Assembly: GCF_020073745.1 (NCBI RefSeq)
Contig: NZ_JAIRAU010000059.1
Span: 1-64,000 of the forward strand
DNA: 64,000 bases
From: Nannocystis pusilla
Lineage (GTDB): Bacteria > Myxococcota_A > Polyangia > Nannocystales > Nannocystaceae
Direction of reading: 5' to 3'
Shown here: piece by piece, positions 52,589-61,507 of the stretch
How positions within the stretch are numbered: the stretch's first letter is position 1
Layout of the letters: each line of letters begins with the position of its first letter
Program-made: the position numbers and the translations under genes
The notes under the pieces: model-generated
Told to the model about the DNA's origin: nothing
Databases searched by the model: none
What the model saw: only the letters and a program-made list of their open reading frames with translations

Positions 52589-54157
52589 CTAAAAAGGCTG
52601 CCTGGCCCCGGCGAAGCTGGGAGCGTCGGTCGGGATCGCCGCCTTGAAGAAGTCGAACTTCGGGTCGCCCTCCTCCCACATCGCCGTCCCCTCGAGGGGG
52701 TCGACCCCCTGCTCATCGTTCTTGGGGGTGTAGACGTCGAGCTGCGGGGGGTTGAACCACTGCGACATCAAGTTGTTGGCCGCCGCGATGTCGGGGACCT
52801 CCTCCTTCATGCCGTTCTCGAAGACGAGAATCTGCCCCATCTCCTCTTTGCAGTTCGTGAGCGGGGCGAGCCCGACGACGGCAGAGTTCCGCACCGTGAT
52901 GTTCTGGCCGTTGCCGGTGCACATGAAGGTCGAAACGCCGTTGATCACCTTGTTGAGGCCGATGGTGGAGTAGGTGATCCGGGCCTTCACGGTGTTCAGC
53001 AAGTTGAAGGCGCTGAAACCCCCGACGCCGTTCTGGATGATGAAGCTGTTCTCGACCAGCAGCGTGCCCGAGGAGGCCTGGATCCCGGAGCCGCAGCGGA
53101 CGATGCGCGAGCGGTGGATGAACGTGTCGCACGCGGAGGCTTCGAGCGCCTTCGATTCGTGCGTCCCGTTGCCCTCCCAGATCGAGTCGTGGGCGTAGAA
53201 CGCCCCGGCGGCGCACCTGACCATGTACCCGGTCGGCGTCGAGTAGCGGAGCCTGATGCCGGAGATGTAGAGACGAGCGCCAGGCGAGACCACGAGGGTC
53301 GGCCCGCCGATGGCCTGCCCGTTGATCTCGGGGATTTGCATCCCCTCGCGGACGAGCGCCACGGCCTTGCCTTCCGGCACCGTCAGCGCCAGCGGCGAGG
53401 TGACGCCCGGCAGCAGGCGGATGGTCGTCTTCGGCTCTTCCAGCGGGACATCGGCGAGCGCGCAGAAGGCGGTCTGCGCCGACTTGCCGTCCTTGTTCTG
53501 GCAGTCGCTGAGGCTGCCCTGGACGTAGAAGATGAGCTCCGGCTCCTCCGGGAAGCACTCGCCCTCCTGGATGTCGCAGGCGGAGTTCGGGCACTGCGAG
53601 TGCTCGGTGCACGGGACGCAAATATGGGTCTCAGGGTCGCACACGGGCGTGCTGCCGCTGCAGGCCTGCGCCTGGTCTTCCGTGCACTCGACGCAATGAC
53701 CCGAAGGCTCGTCACAAGCCGGAGTGCTGGCGTCGACGTCGGTGCAGGTCTTGTCGACCGGGAGCGAGGAGCATGGGCCGCACTGACCCCCGGCGACACA
53801 ATACATGTCGCCGCAGACGGGGTCGTTCAGATTGCCGGGGTCGCAGGGGGAACCACCGGTCGAGGTCGAGCCGGTTGAACTGGTCGAGGTCGAGCCGGTC
53901 GAGCTCAAGTCGGACGTCGATACGGGCTCGGTGGTCGAGGTCGAGCTCGTCGTCGCACTCGAGGTGGGCGCGCTGGTGTCGTTCGGGTCGGTCTCAGTCC
54001 AGCTGGGGGACCCGTCAGCGACGGTCGTGGACGAGAGGGTCGTCGACGGCCGCTCCGGTAACGTGGGGTTGTAGAAGCATCCTGCGGGGGAGCACACGAG
54101 CAGCGCGCACGAGAATGCTGGCCGAAGGCGATTTCTGCGTCTCTGCTCAGGTAACAC
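52589..54157 (-). CDS. Right-handed beta-helix lipoprotein with Cys-rich neck
   Basis: 522 residues. AGGAGGTT precedes tandem GTG codons at 54160 and 54157; spacing favours 54157. Lipobox PAGC, Ser/Thr linker, Cys-rich neck of EGF-like segments (PVCGDMYCVAGGQCGPC, HCVECTEDQAQAC, CVPCTEHSQC), then from about residue 215 beta-helix coils: TLVVSPGARLYISGIRLRYS, GAFYAHDSIWEGNG, TFIHRSRIVRCGSGIQ, TLLVENSFIIQNG, NITVRNSAVVGL. Parallel-helix proteins of this type are often polysaccharide-active or adhesive; no catalytic residues recognised. Confidence 0.8.
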   Translation of the reverse strand: MLPEQRRRNRLRPAFSCALLVCSPAGCFYNPTLPERPSTTLSSTTVADGSPSWTETDPNDTSAPTSSATTSSTSTTEPVSTSDLSSTGSTSTSSTGSTSTGGSPCDPGNLNDPVCGDMYCVAGGQCGPCSSLPVDKTCTDVDASTPACDEPSGHCVECTEDQAQACSGSTPVCDPETHICVPCTEHSQCPNSACDIQEGECFPEEPELIFYVQGSLSDCQNKDGKSAQTAFCALADVPLEEPKTTIRLLPGVTSPLALTVPEGKAVALVREGMQIPEINGQAIGGPTLVVSPGARLYISGIRLRYSTPTGYMVRCAAGAFYAHDSIWEGNGTHESKALEASACDTFIHRSRIVRCGSGIQASSGTLLVENSFIIQNGVGGFSAFNLLNTVKARITYSTIGLNKVINGVSTFMCTGNGQNITVRNSAVVGLAPLTNCKEEMGQILVFENGMKEEVPDIAAANNLMSQWFNPPQLDVYTPKNDEQGVDPLEGTAMWEEGDPKFDFFKAAIPTDAPSFAGARQPF

Positions 54158-54160
54158 CAC

Positions 54161-54558
54161 AACCTCCTCGCCGCGGCGACGCGAACGCCTGCAGCATTTC
54201 CCCTGTCACGATCGCAACCTACCATTCTCGGTCGCCAGGCGACACGTGCGTTTGTGTGCATGGCGCGTCTTCGCACGCCCCGACACGTGAAACGATCGAC
54301 CGCTCTCGCCGGGTCGTTGCGCAACGACGGGTCCGGCAGACAGGCCGGGGCCGTCGCGGGCATCCGGTCTCGTCCGCTGCCTCGCTGAGGGTCGGGTGGC
54401 AACGCCGCGGACCACGACCGGAGGCCGGCTTGAGCGGCTTCAGAAACGGATCGGCCTGCCGTTACCGCGCGGCAGTTCCTGCGCGAGGTGCAGCGGGGGT
54501 CGTGCTTTCATTGAGCACGGGCCTCAGGGCGCCATCGACCCCGGGCGCGACTTGAGGC
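54161..54558. other. 398-nt gene-free stretch
   Basis: Between the beta-helix lipoprotein start and the pepN stop, both on the minus strand. No gene or repeat recognised. Confidence 0.45.
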
Positions 54559-57210
54559 TCACGCCGGCGCGAGGGCGCGGTCGACGATCTCGCGCACCGA
54601 CTTCGAGAGCCCGGGCTGCGCGGCGATCCGCTCGAGCTGGGCGCGCATGCTCTGCTGGCGCGCGGCGTCGAAGCGGCGCCACGGGTTGAACGCGGCGACC
54701 AGGCGGGCGGCGACCTGGGGGTTGTGCGGATCGAGGGCGAGCACCTTGTCGGCGACGAGGGCGTGGCCGCGGCCGTCCTGGCGGTGGAACTGATGCTGGT
54801 TGCGCAGGCCGAACGCGCCGAGCAGCGAGCGGGCGCGGTTGGGGTTGAGGAGGTTGAAGTCGGGGTGGTCGGCGAGGGCGAGGACGCGGTCGAGCGTGTC
54901 GGGGTGGGTCGACACGGCCTGCAGCGCGAACCACTTGTCGAGGACCAGCGGGTCCTTGTGCCAGCGGGCGTGGAACCTGGCCAGGGCGCTGTCGCGTTCG
55001 GGGCCGCCGTGGTCGATGAGACAGGCCAGCGCGGCCTCGCTGTCGGTCATGTTGTCGCTGAGCTCGAACTGCTCGACGGCGAGTCGGATCAGGTCGGGCT
55101 CGCCGAGGGCGACGAGGTAGCCGAGCGCGAGGTTGCGCAGCTTGCGGCGGTCGACCTCGGCGCGCTCGATGCGGTAGGGGCCTTGCGGGGCGGTGGCCTT
55201 GTAGACCGCGAGCAGCGGCTCGCGCAGCGCCCGGGCCAGGGCCCGGACCGCGAACTGCCGCGCCGCGTGCAGGGCGTCGACGGCGACGACCTGCTGCTGC
55301 TGGCCGAGCAGGCGCTCGTTGGGCAGGGTCAGCGCGAGGGCCTTGAGCGAGCCGTCGAACCGCTCGTCGCCGAGGATCCGCGCGCAGGCGGCCACGAACT
55401 CGCGGTCGAGCGCGAGCTCGCGGCCGGCCTCGACGTCGCCGGCGAGCCGCAGCAGGACCCGGCGCGCGAGCTCCTGGCCGGCGTCCCAGCGCGAGAACTC
55501 GTCGGGGTCGGCGGCCATGAGGCGGGCGAGGTCGGCGTCGCTGCGCTCGACCTCGAGCTCGACCGGGGCCGAGAAGCCGCGCAGCAGCGAGGCCACCGGC
55601 GCGGCCGGCACGTCCTCGAAGCGGAAGCTCCGGCTGCGCTCGCGCAGCTCGAGCACGCGGGTGTCGCCGCTCGCGGCTGTCTCTTCGGACAGCCGCAGCG
55701 CGAGCGGACCGTCGGGCCCGAGCAGGCCGACGGCGACGGGGATGTGCAGCAGCTCGCCGCCGTCGCGCCCGCGCGGCGGGGCCTGCTCGAGCGTGAGGGT
55801 GTAGGCGCGCGCGGCCGCGTCGTAGTCGCCGCGGGCGCGCACGACCGGCGTGCCGACCTGGCTGTACCAGCGGCCGAATTGCTCGAGGTCGACGCCGTTG
55901 GCGTCGGCGAGGGCGGCGCGGAAGTCGTCGCAGGTGACGGCCTGGCCGTCGTGGCGCTCGAAGTAGAGGTCCATGCCGCGGCGGAAGCCGGCCGCGCCGA
56001 GGAGGGTGCGCATCATGCCGATGACCTCGGCGCCCTTCTCGTACACCGTCGTGGTGTAGAAATTGTTCATCTCGATGTACGACTCGGGCCGGATCGGGTG
56101 GGCCATCGGCCCGCTGTCCTCGGCGAACTGGTTGGTGCGCAGCGCCAGGACGTCGCCGATCCGCGCGACCGCGGGCGAGCCCATGTCGGCGCTGAACAGG
56201 CGGTCGCGGAAGACGGTGAGGCCCTCCTTGAGGGTCAGCTGGAACCAGTCGCGGCAGGTCACGCGGTTGCCGGTCCAGTTGTGGAAGTACTCGTGGGCGA
56301 TGACCGACTCGATGCCGTCGTAGTCGTCGTCGGTGGCGGTGTCGGGCCGCGCCAGCACGTACTTGGCGTTGAAGATGTTGAGGCCCTTGTTCTCCATGGC
56401 CCCCATGTTGAAGTCGCTGACCGCGACGATCATGTAGATGTCGAGGTCGTACTCGCGGCCGAAAGTGTCCTCGTCCCAGCGCATGGCGGCCTGCAGCGAG
56501 CGCAGGGCGTGGGCGCAGCGGTCGATGTTGTCGGGCTCGACCCAGATCTCGAGGCGGACGGTGCGGCCGGAGCGGGTGACGAACTCGCCGTCGTGGCAGC
56601 GCAGGTCGCCGGCGACGAGCGCGAACAGGTAGCACGGCTTCGGGAACGGGTCGTCCCAGCGGGCGAAGTGGCGCCCGCCGTCGAGCTCGCCGGTCTCGAC
56701 GCGGTTGCCGTTGGCGAGCAGGACCGGGTAGCGGGCCCTGTCGGCCTCGACGACGACGCTGTAGCGGGCCATGACGTCCGGGCGGTCGAGGAAGTAGGTG
56801 ATCCGGCGGAAGCCCTCGGCCTCGCACTGCGTGCAGAAGTTGCCGCTCGAGCGGTAGAGGCCCGACAGCTCGAGGTTGTCCTGCGGCCGGATCTCCACCA
56901 CCGTCGTCAGCGTGAACGCGGCCCCGGGGTCGGCGATCGTGAGGCTCGTGGGGCCGGCGACGTAGTGGTCCGCGGGCAGCTCGCGCCCGTCGATGGCCAC
57001 GCGCTTGAGGACGAGGTTCTCGCCGTCGAGCACCAGCGGCGCCCCGGCCGGGGTGTCGTGCATGCGCCGCACGGCCAGCGACGCGTGGACGGTCGTGAAG
57101 TTCTCGCCGAGCTCGAAGCGCAGGTCGACGCGGTCGATCGTGTAATCGGGGCGGCGGTAGTCCTTGCGGAAGATCGGCTGCGGCGCGGTGCCCGGCTTGG
57201 CCTCGGTCAT
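54559..57210 (-). CDS. pepN: Aminopeptidase N (M1 family)
   Basis: 883 residues from the ATG at 57210, full length for the E. coli-type PepN. N-terminal beta saddle with QCEAEGFRRITYFLDRPDVM; GAMEN exopeptidase motif at 270-274; zinc motif HEYFHNW (H306, E307, H310) with third ligand E329 (LKEGLTVFRD). The catalytic Tyr region VYEKGAEVI is present. C-terminal helical superhelix (VADKVLALDPHNPQVAARLV). Cytosolic metallo-aminopeptidase removing N-terminal residues during peptide turnover. The upstream open frame beyond 57210 adds non-conserved Arg/Pro-rich sequence and is rejected. Confidence 0.95.
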   Translation of the reverse strand: MTEAKPGTAPQPIFRKDYRRPDYTIDRVDLRFELGENFTTVHASLAVRRMHDTPAGAPLVLDGENLVLKRVAIDGRELPADHYVAGPTSLTIADPGAAFTLTTVVEIRPQDNLELSGLYRSSGNFCTQCEAEGFRRITYFLDRPDVMARYSVVVEADRARYPVLLANGNRVETGELDGGRHFARWDDPFPKPCYLFALVAGDLRCHDGEFVTRSGRTVRLEIWVEPDNIDRCAHALRSLQAAMRWDEDTFGREYDLDIYMIVAVSDFNMGAMENKGLNIFNAKYVLARPDTATDDDYDGIESVIAHEYFHNWTGNRVTCRDWFQLTLKEGLTVFRDRLFSADMGSPAVARIGDVLALRTNQFAEDSGPMAHPIRPESYIEMNNFYTTTVYEKGAEVIGMMRTLLGAAGFRRGMDLYFERHDGQAVTCDDFRAALADANGVDLEQFGRWYSQVGTPVVRARGDYDAAARAYTLTLEQAPPRGRDGGELLHIPVAVGLLGPDGPLALRLSEETAASGDTRVLELRERSRSFRFEDVPAAPVASLLRGFSAPVELEVERSDADLARLMAADPDEFSRWDAGQELARRVLLRLAGDVEAGRELALDREFVAACARILGDERFDGSLKALALTLPNERLLGQQQQVVAVDALHAARQFAVRALARALREPLLAVYKATAPQGPYRIERAEVDRRKLRNLALGYLVALGEPDLIRLAVEQFELSDNMTDSEAALACLIDHGGPERDSALARFHARWHKDPLVLDKWFALQAVSTHPDTLDRVLALADHPDFNLLNPNRARSLLGAFGLRNQHQFHRQDGRGHALVADKVLALDPHNPQVAARLVAAFNPWRRFDAARQQSMRAQLERIAAQPGLSKSVREIVDRALAPA

Positions 57211-57679
57211 GGCCTTCGGTGTACCGAGCGCGCCCGCGGCCTTCAAGCCCGCCGGCGGCCGTCTGCGCCGGAACGGGGGGCAGGGGGCGCGAGACGGCGT
57301 GCGAGTCGGCGCACGCGACCTCCGCGGCGCGGTGCGGGGCGGGCGCCCGGGCTCGCCGGGCGGTCCGCCGGGGGGCGCCGGCCCGGAGCGGGCGAGTGTC
57401 GACATTGATGATTCACGCCGCGCATTCGCAGGTATGCACATTGTGGCGGCGGCCACCCTGCGCGCCGCGCCTACACGGGGGCGCCCGGGCGATCGATCGC
57501 CGGCCCGCAGACGCCCGCAGAGCGTCGCTCTGGACGGTTTCACGGGCGGCTCGGCGTATGCTCACGCGGCCCCGGCGATCCCGGCGGCGGGCGGCGTCGC
57601 TATCGACCGCGCTCCGATCGCGGAGCGCCGCCTCGCGCGATAGACCCGCGAGGCGGTGAACTTAACGGAGATATTTATC
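57211..57679. other. 469-nt divergent spacer
   Basis: Between pepN (minus) and the ACP operon (plus). No gene recognised. It must contain the promoter of the ACP-methyltransferase-FAAL operon, not located with confidence. Confidence 0.45.
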
Positions 57680-57970
57680 ATGGACGGAATCATCGACAAT
57701 GACCTGATCGTCGCCCGCGTGCGCGCGCTGATCGCCGACGCGGTGCGGCAGCCCGTGGCCGCGATCCCGCTCGACGTCCGCGTCGACGGCAGCGAGCTCG
57801 GCATCGATTCGCTGGGCCTCATCAAGCTGACCGTGCGGATCGAGGAGACCTTCGACATCACGATGCCCGACCTCGCCGCGCCGGGAGCCGGGCCGCTCGG
57901 CTCGGTGCGCGAGGTGGCGGCGCTGGTCGCGGAGCAGGTGGCGGCCCGCCAGGCGGGAGGTGCCCGGTGA
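57680..57970 (+). CDS. Acyl carrier protein
   Basis: 96 residues from the ATG at 57680 with GGAG 9 nt upstream; a GTG at 57656 lacks a spaced site. The four-helix carrier fold includes the phosphopantetheine motif ELGIDSLGLIKL, with S44 the attachment site. Helix 2 continues RIEETFDITMPDLAA. It differs from a housekeeping AcpP (more Arg/Val, longer tail) and is the first gene of a coupled operon with a methyltransferase and a FAAL, so it is most likely a dedicated carrier loaded by that ligase. The stop overlaps the next start (GTGA). Confidence 0.9.
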   Translation: MDGIIDNDLIVARVRALIADAVRQPVAAIPLDVRVDGSELGIDSLGLIKLTVRIEETFDITMPDLAAPGAGPLGSVREVAALVAEQVAARQAGGAR

Positions 57971-58914
57971 ACGCGATCGCCCACACCCGCGCCGAGCGCG
58001 AGGCCAACCTGCGCAGCGCCGCCGACCAGCGCGAGCACGAGCGCCAGGCCGTCGCCGCCCACTATGAACACAGCCCCGAGATCTTCTCGCTGGTGCTCGA
58101 CAGCCGCCTGGCCTATGCGACAGGTGTATACGCGGACCCGGGCGAGGACCTCGAGACGGCGCAGGCCCGCAAGTACGCCCGGATCGCGGCCAAGCTCGAC
58201 ATCCGGCCGGGCCAGCGCGTGCTCGACATCGGCTGCGGCTGGGGCTCGAACCTGCTGTACCTGGCGCAGCACAGCGAGGGCGTGTTCCACGGCATCACCC
58301 TCAGCGCGCAGCAGCGCGAGGAGGCGCTCCGCCGGGCCCGCGCGTGGGGCGTGGCCGAGCGCGTCACGATCGACGTGTGCCACGTCGAGGACCTGCAGCT
58401 CGCGCCGGAGTCGTTCGACGCGATCCTGTTCAGCGGCAGCATCGTGCACATGCACAACCGGCCGGCGATCCATGAATGGGTCGGCCGGACGCTGAAGCCG
58501 GGCGGGCGCATGCTGATCTCCGACTGCTACTTCCCGGTGCAGCAGCGCGGCGACCGCGACAGCGCGGCGACCGAGTACATCTTCGTCGAGGCGCTCGGCT
58601 ATTGCCGCCTGATCGGCCTGGCCGAGGAGCTGCAGCTGATCGAGCGCGCCGGGCTCGACATCCTCCACGTCGAGGACCTGACCCGCCACTACGCGCAGAC
58701 GCTGGCCCACTGGATCGACAACGTGCGGCGAAATCGCAGGACGATCGAGGCGATCGCGCCGGGCTTCGCGGCGGTGCTGCAGCAGTACATGACGGTGGCG
58801 CGCATGAGCTTCGCCCGCCGCACGGCGCTCGAGTACATGATCCTGGCGACCAAGGGCGCGCCCACGGTCGACCCCGGCGCGTGGCCGATCGCGCAGAAGG
58901 GCGGGCGGTCGTGA
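57967..58914 (+). CDS. CFA/CMAS-type SAM-dependent methyltransferase
   Basis: 315 residues from the GTG at 57967 (GTGA overlap). Rossmann methyltransferase with motif I VLDIGCGWGSNLLYLAQ, post-I VFHGITLSAQQREEALRRA, motif II FDAILFSGSIVHM and motif III LKPGGRMLISDCYF. N-terminal region HYEHSPEIFSLVLDSRLAYA and TGVYADPGEDLETAQARK is the signature of the cyclopropane-fatty-acid/mycolic-acid methyltransferase family, where the corresponding text is Y(F/S)...G.YF...TL..AQ..K. Acts on an acyl chain, here probably one carried by the upstream ACP or activated by the downstream FAAL. Reaction (cyclopropanation, branching or O/N-methylation) not determined. Confidence 0.85.
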   Translation: MNAIAHTRAEREANLRSAADQREHERQAVAAHYEHSPEIFSLVLDSRLAYATGVYADPGEDLETAQARKYARIAAKLDIRPGQRVLDIGCGWGSNLLYLAQHSEGVFHGITLSAQQREEALRRARAWGVAERVTIDVCHVEDLQLAPESFDAILFSGSIVHMHNRPAIHEWVGRTLKPGGRMLISDCYFPVQQRGDRDSAATEYIFVEALGYCRLIGLAEELQLIERAGLDILHVEDLTRHYAQTLAHWIDNVRRNRRTIEAIAPGFAAVLQQYMTVARMSFARRTALEYMILATKGAPTVDPGAWPIAQKGGRS

Positions 58915-60563
58915 CGGCGCGGACGCTGGCGGGGCTGCTCGCGGCGCGCGCCGAGACCCACGCCGACGCGATCGCGCTGCGCTGCCGGGTCGCGGGCGAC
59001 GAATGGCGCGAGCGCAGCTGGGCGGCCTACTGGGACGGCGCCCGCCGGGCCGCCGCGGGGCTGTGGGCCCGCGGCGTGCGCCCGGGCGATCACCTGCTGA
59101 TGCTCGTCACCGACGTCGAATCAGCGGTGCTGACATTGTTCGGGGCGTGGTCGATCGGCGCGGTGCCGATCCAGGTCGGGCTGCCGTTCCGCCTCGGCGA
59201 CGTCGCCGGCTTCATCGCCCAGCTCGAGGACACGGCCGCGCGGCTCGACGCGCGCGCGCTGGTGCTGTCGCGCGCGCTGGCCCCGTTCGCGCCGACGTCG
59301 GCGTCGCTGCCGGTCCACGTGGCCGAGGAGGTGGTCGAGAGCGAGCCGGCCGAGGGGCTGCCGCACCCCGACCAGTTCGCGGCCGACACGGCGCTGATCC
59401 AGCTGACCAGCGGCAGCACCGGCAGCCCGCGCGGGGTGGTGCTGACGCACGAGCGCCTGCTCCGGCACCTGCAGTGCATGAGCCGGGTGCTGCCGAGCCG
59501 CGCCGACTCGGTGGCGGTGTCGTGGCTGCCGCTGCACCACGACATGGGGCTCATCGGCGGGCTCCTGTTCCCGTTCTACAACGGGTTTACCGCCAACATG
59601 ATGTCGCCGCTCGATTTCCGCGGGCGGCCGCTGGTGTGGCTCGAGGCGATGGCGAAGTTCCGGGCGACGATCTGCGCGGCGCCGCCGTCGGCCTACGCGA
59701 TGCTGCTGCGCCTGGCCCCGAAGGCGATCGCGGCCGGCTACGACCTGTCGGCCTGGGAGTGCGCGATGATCGGCGCCGAGCCGATCGCGCCCGAGCTGCT
59801 GCGCCGGTTCGCCGACGCGTTCGCGCCGGCGAACTTCCGCGCGGAGGCGTTCTTCCCGGTCTACGGACTGGCGGAGGCGACGGTGGCGGTCAGCTTCCCG
59901 CGCCTGTTGGCGCCGGCGCGGGTGGTGCGGATCGATCGCCTGACGCTCGAGCGCGACGGTGTGGCCGCGCCCTCGGACGGGCCGCACGCGCTCGAGCTGG
60001 TCGGCGTCGGTCGGCCGATCCCGGAGACCAAGGTGCGCGTGGTCGATGCCGCCGGCGAGCCGCTGCCGGACCGCCGCGTCGGCGAGATCCGCGTGTGCGC
60101 GTCGACGCTGATGCGCGGCTACTACAAGGACCCCGCGGCCACCGAGGAGGCGCTCGCCGAGGGCTGGCTGCGCACCGGCGACCTCGGGTTCGTCGACCGC
60201 GGCGAGCTGTTCATCACCGGCCGCCTCAAGGACATCATCATCCGCGGCGGGCTCAACCTGATCCCGACGGTGATCGAGGACATCGCCGGCGCGGTGGACG
60301 GCGTGCGGCCGGGCGGGGTCGGGGCCGTCGGCGTGCGCGAGCCGGAGCTCGAGACCGAGGTGGTCTACCTGGTCGTCGAGACACGTCTCGAAGGACAGGA
60401 CCAAAAGGACTTGCGCGAGCGCCTCGACGCGGCCCTGCAGCTGCGCGGGGTGACGGTCGACCGGATCGCGCTGGTGGCCCCCGGCGCGCTGCCGAAGACG
60501 ACCAGCGGCAAGCTGCGGCGGCGCGAGATCGCGGCGGCGCTGGGCCGCGGCGAGGCGCTGTGA
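58911..60563 (+). CDS. Fatty acyl-AMP ligase (FAAL)
   Basis: 550 residues from the GTG at 58911 (GTGA overlap). ANL adenylating enzyme: P-loop-like LTSGSTGSPRGVVLTH, WLPLHHDMGLIGGLL, FFPVYGLAEATVAVSFP (YGLAEAT is characteristic of FAALs), TGDLGFVDRGELFITGRLKD, and C-terminal lysine region PKTTSGKLRRRE. FAALs activate fatty acids to acyl-AMP and load them onto carrier proteins rather than CoA, matching the ACP two genes upstream. Third gene of the operon; two strong palindromes follow its stop. Product lipid unknown. Confidence 0.92.
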   Translation: MTARTLAGLLAARAETHADAIALRCRVAGDEWRERSWAAYWDGARRAAAGLWARGVRPGDHLLMLVTDVESAVLTLFGAWSIGAVPIQVGLPFRLGDVAGFIAQLEDTAARLDARALVLSRALAPFAPTSASLPVHVAEEVVESEPAEGLPHPDQFAADTALIQLTSGSTGSPRGVVLTHERLLRHLQCMSRVLPSRADSVAVSWLPLHHDMGLIGGLLFPFYNGFTANMMSPLDFRGRPLVWLEAMAKFRATICAAPPSAYAMLLRLAPKAIAAGYDLSAWECAMIGAEPIAPELLRRFADAFAPANFRAEAFFPVYGLAEATVAVSFPRLLAPARVVRIDRLTLERDGVAAPSDGPHALELVGVGRPIPETKVRVVDAAGEPLPDRRVGEIRVCASTLMRGYYKDPAATEEALAEGWLRTGDLGFVDRGELFITGRLKDIIIRGGLNLIPTVIEDIAGAVDGVRPGGVGAVGVREPELETEVVYLVVETRLEGQDQKDLRERLDAALQLRGVTVDRIALVAPGALPKTTSGKLRRREIAAALGRGEAL

Positions 60564-60574
60564 CGGCGCGGCTC

Positions 60575-60593
60575 GGCGGGCCCCGGGCCCGCC
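60575..60593. terminator. 19-nt palindrome after FAAL
   Basis: GGCGGGCCC-C-GGGCCCGCC is a perfect 9-bp stem one base apart, 12 nt after the FAAL stop. Probably part of a terminator with the next palindrome. Confidence 0.5.
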
Positions 60594-60625
60594 GGGCCAT
60601 GAACGACCGGGTGATACGACCGGCG

Positions 60626-60651
60626 GCGCTGAAGGACATGTCCTTCAGCGC
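60626..60651. terminator. 26-nt perfect palindrome between convergent FAAL and hydrolase genes
   Basis: GCGCTGAAGGACA followed directly by TGTCCTTCAGCGC: every base pairs, with no loop excluded. It ends 7 nt before the convergent hydrolase stop (60659). Position favours a bidirectional terminator, but a loopless palindrome could equally be a dimeric protein-binding site. Confidence 0.6.
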
Positions 60652-60658
60652 ATGAACA

Positions 60659-61507
60659 TCAGGCCAGGAACTCGAGGACCAGCGCGCGCCAGCGCTCGGG
60701 CGCCTCGATGGCCACGGTGTGGCCGACGTCGGGAAGGACCTCGGCGCGGGCAGGGCCGGGGAACGCGGCGGCCAAGGCCTCCAGCTCGCGCGGCGGCGCC
60801 AGGCGGTCGAGCGCGCCGGCCAGCAGCAGCACGGGCGCGCGCACTCGCGGGGCCAGGTTGGGGGGAGCCCACGGCGAGTCCGGGCCGTCGCCGAGCGTCT
60901 GGGCGAACAGGGCGGCGATGCCCTCGTAGCTGTTGCGCCGCACGGTGGCCTTGACGAACGCCGCGAGCACCGACTCGTTGGCCTCGAGGTATTTGGGACC
61001 GAGCGTGTCGGCGAGGCTGAGCCAGGCGAGGGCCTCGAGGTCGCCGGTCCTGAGCGCCTCGCGCCAGGAGCGGAGGATCACGCGCCCGAGCGCCCCGCGG
61101 CCCGAGCCGACGCCCGACAGCACGAGCCGGCGCACCCGCTCCGGCCGCTCCGCCGCGATCCCGAGCGCGATCCGCCCGCCGAACGAGAAGCCGCACAGGT
61201 CGACCGGCTCGGTCACGCCGAGCGCGTCGAGCAGGTGCTCGAAGTCGCGGACGTGCACCGGCGGCGACACGTCGTGCGTGGCGAGCCGCGTCTGCCCTTG
61301 CCCGCGCGCCTCGACCACGATCACGGGCCGCTGCGCCGCGAGCGGCCGCACCTGCCCGCCCCAGCTCGACAGCGTCTGTGTCATGCCGCCGACGATCACC
61401 AGCGGCGGCGCCGTGCCGCTCTCCGGCCCGGCGTGGCGGTCGATCTGCACCTGGCCCGTGACTCCCGGGCCGGCGACTGGGTCGGGGATGGCGATGAACT
61501 CGGGCAC
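60659..61507 (-). CDS. Alpha/beta hydrolase
   Basis: 282 residues from a GTG at 61507 with CGGAG about 6 nt upstream. Fold features: oxyanion-type VIVGGMTQTLSSW, EARGQGQTRL, nucleophile elbow VDLCGFSFGGRIAL (S108), strand APVLLLAGALDRLAPPRE carrying the acid, and PDVGHTVAIEAPERW with the catalytic His. Similar to lactonases or esterases of the 3-oxoadipate enol-lactonase type and to type II thioesterases. Convergent with the ACP-methyltransferase-FAAL operon, so a thioesterase or product-releasing role is possible but unproven. Confidence 0.85.
   Translation of the reverse strand: MPEFIAIPDPVAGPGVTGQVQIDRHAGPESGTAPPLVIVGGMTQTLSSWGGQVRPLAAQRPVIVVEARGQGQTRLATHDVSPPVHVRDFEHLLDALGVTEPVDLCGFSFGGRIALGIAAERPERVRRLVLSGVGSGRGALGRVILRSWREALRTGDLEALAWLSLADTLGPKYLEANESVLAAFVKATVRRNSYEGIAALFAQTLGDGPDSPWAPPNLAPRVRAPVLLLAGALDRLAPPRELEALAAAFPGPARAEVLPDVGHTVAIEAPERWRALVLEFLA

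Noticed and set aside
57211..57543. Upstream extension of aminopeptidase N
   Set aside because: The open frame continues but is Pro/Arg-rich without signal peptide or homology to M1 enzymes; the ATG at 57210 gives the normal family N-terminus.
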